From Deltaproteobacteria bacterium (GTDB taxonomy: Bacteria; Desulfobacterota; Desulfobacteria; Desulfobacterales; SURF-15): DNA of 14,689 nucleotides. Of the stretch, positions 14,318-14,689 are shown piece after piece. Under the pieces are notes generated by a model, which saw only the letters and a list, made by a program, of their open reading frames with translations, had not been told where the DNA came from and did not search any database. The stretch covers positions 1 to 14,689 of the forward strand of contig JAHEHB010000092.1 of NCBI GenBank assembly GCA_024644775.1, in the 5' to 3' direction. Within the stretch, counting starts at the first letter, position 1; the number at the start of each line of letters is the position of its first letter. The position numbers and the translations under genes are program-made.

Positions 14318-14689
14318 ATGGATACGGTTGTAATCGCCGGCGCGGTGCGTACACCCATCGGACGCTACTTAGGTGCATTCAGGGAAATACCGGCTTATGA
14401 ACTCGGCGCCCTGGTTCTCAGTGAGGTGACAAAAAGAGCTACGGTAGCGCCTGCTCAAGTGGAGGAAGTGATACTGGGGCAGTCCTATCAAAACGGTGAA
14501 TCCGTAAATATTGCGCGTATGGCGTTGCTTGCAGCCGGTTGGCCGGTTGAGATACCAGGCATTACACTGGATCGCCGCTGTTGCTCTGGACTGGACGCCA
14601 TTTGTTTTGGGGCTATGAAAATCCTCAGTGGGTTTGCGGATATTGTTGTTGCCGGCGGTGTTGAAAGCATGAGCCGTACGGAGTTTTAC
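14318..14689 (+). CDS. Thiolase (acetyl-CoA acetyltransferase-like), 3' end missing
   Basis: Cytoplasmic enzyme that condenses two acyl-CoA units or cleaves a 3-ketoacyl-CoA, in fatty acid breakdown or short-chain ketone/butyrate metabolism. 124 codons are present of an expected 390 or so; the frame is open to the right edge. Seen: VVIAGAVRTPIGRYLGAF (4-21), the conserved start of thiolases; VEEVILGQSYQNG (48-60); NIARMALLAAG (64-74); the nucleophile region TLDRRCCSGLDAI (83-95), where Cys88 aligns with the acylated Cys of the consensus NRxCxSG; and AGGVESMSRTEFY at the end. The second catalytic residues (His and the C-terminal Cys) are outside. The SD AAAGGAG lies 7 nt before ATG 14318. Asp replaces the usual Asn before the nucleophile and a second Cys follows it, both uncommon. 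Degradative versus biosynthetic type cannot be decided here. Confidence 0.93.
   Translation, partial: MDTVVIAGAVRTPIGRYLGAFREIPAYELGALVLSEVTKRATVAPAQVEEVILGQSYQNGESVNIARMALLAAGWPVEIPGITLDRRCCSGLDAICFGAMKILSGFADIVVAGGVESMSRTEFY

Overview
Organism. The window looks like chromosomal DNA of moderate GC (estimated by eye at somewhat under 50%) from a sulfate-reducer-like deltaproteobacterium (Desulfobacterota, perhaps Desulfobacterales). This is inferred from a TRAP transporter, a thiolase, a PEP-CTERM/exosortase module, a stand-alone S23-type four-helix-bundle protein and intergenic spaces full of REP/MITE-like repeats and degenerate GTTCAGG tracts. No rRNA, tRNA, CRISPR array or intact insertion sequence was seen.

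Layout. (a) 1-1190, minus: class I pyridine nucleotide-disulfide oxidoreductase, cut by the left edge. (b) 1191-2192: a repeat-rich space with a MITE-like element, then a four-helix-bundle gene and a possible 36-residue peptide gene, the last two bracketed by inverted GTTCAG-type repeats. (c) 2193-5217, minus: a TRAP transporter operon, dctP followed by a fused dctQ-dctM, with a TTG start on the permease. (d) 5477-6088, plus: FMN-binding split-barrel protein, convergent with 6316-7062, minus, ribonuclease HI with an N-terminal hybrid-binding domain; a long imperfect inverted repeat lies between them. (e) 7511-12477, plus: a tight four-gene operon, the most interesting part of the window. It encodes a secreted VIT/VWA protein ending in a PEP-CTERM-type sorting tail, an exosortase, and a CreB/CreC-like response regulator and sensor kinase. 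(f) 12478-12853: remnant of a REP-associated Y1 transposase plus repeats. (g) 12854-14020, minus: mandelate racemase/muconate lactonizing family enzyme, divergent from (h) 14318 to the right edge, plus: start of a thiolase.

How the parts fit. The operon in (e) reads as a self-contained surface-protein sorting system: one substrate, one dedicated transpeptidase-like membrane enzyme and one envelope-sensing two-component system. Its order recalls the proteobacterial dedicated sortase systems (VIT/VWA target, sortase, regulator, kinase), but with an exosortase and PEP-CTERM tail instead of a sortase and LPXTG tail. Upstream at 7164-7206 is TTCAT-N6-TTCAA-N6-TTCAC followed after 10 nt by TATCAT. 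This resembles the E. coli CreB tag (TTCAC-N6-TTCAC) in a PhoB-type promoter layout and suggests autoregulation. The operon is bracketed by a 52-bp direct repeat (49 of 52 identical). The TRAP transporter, the enolase-superfamily enzyme and the thiolase point to uptake and breakdown of organic acids, but they are not adjacent and no shared pathway can be claimed.
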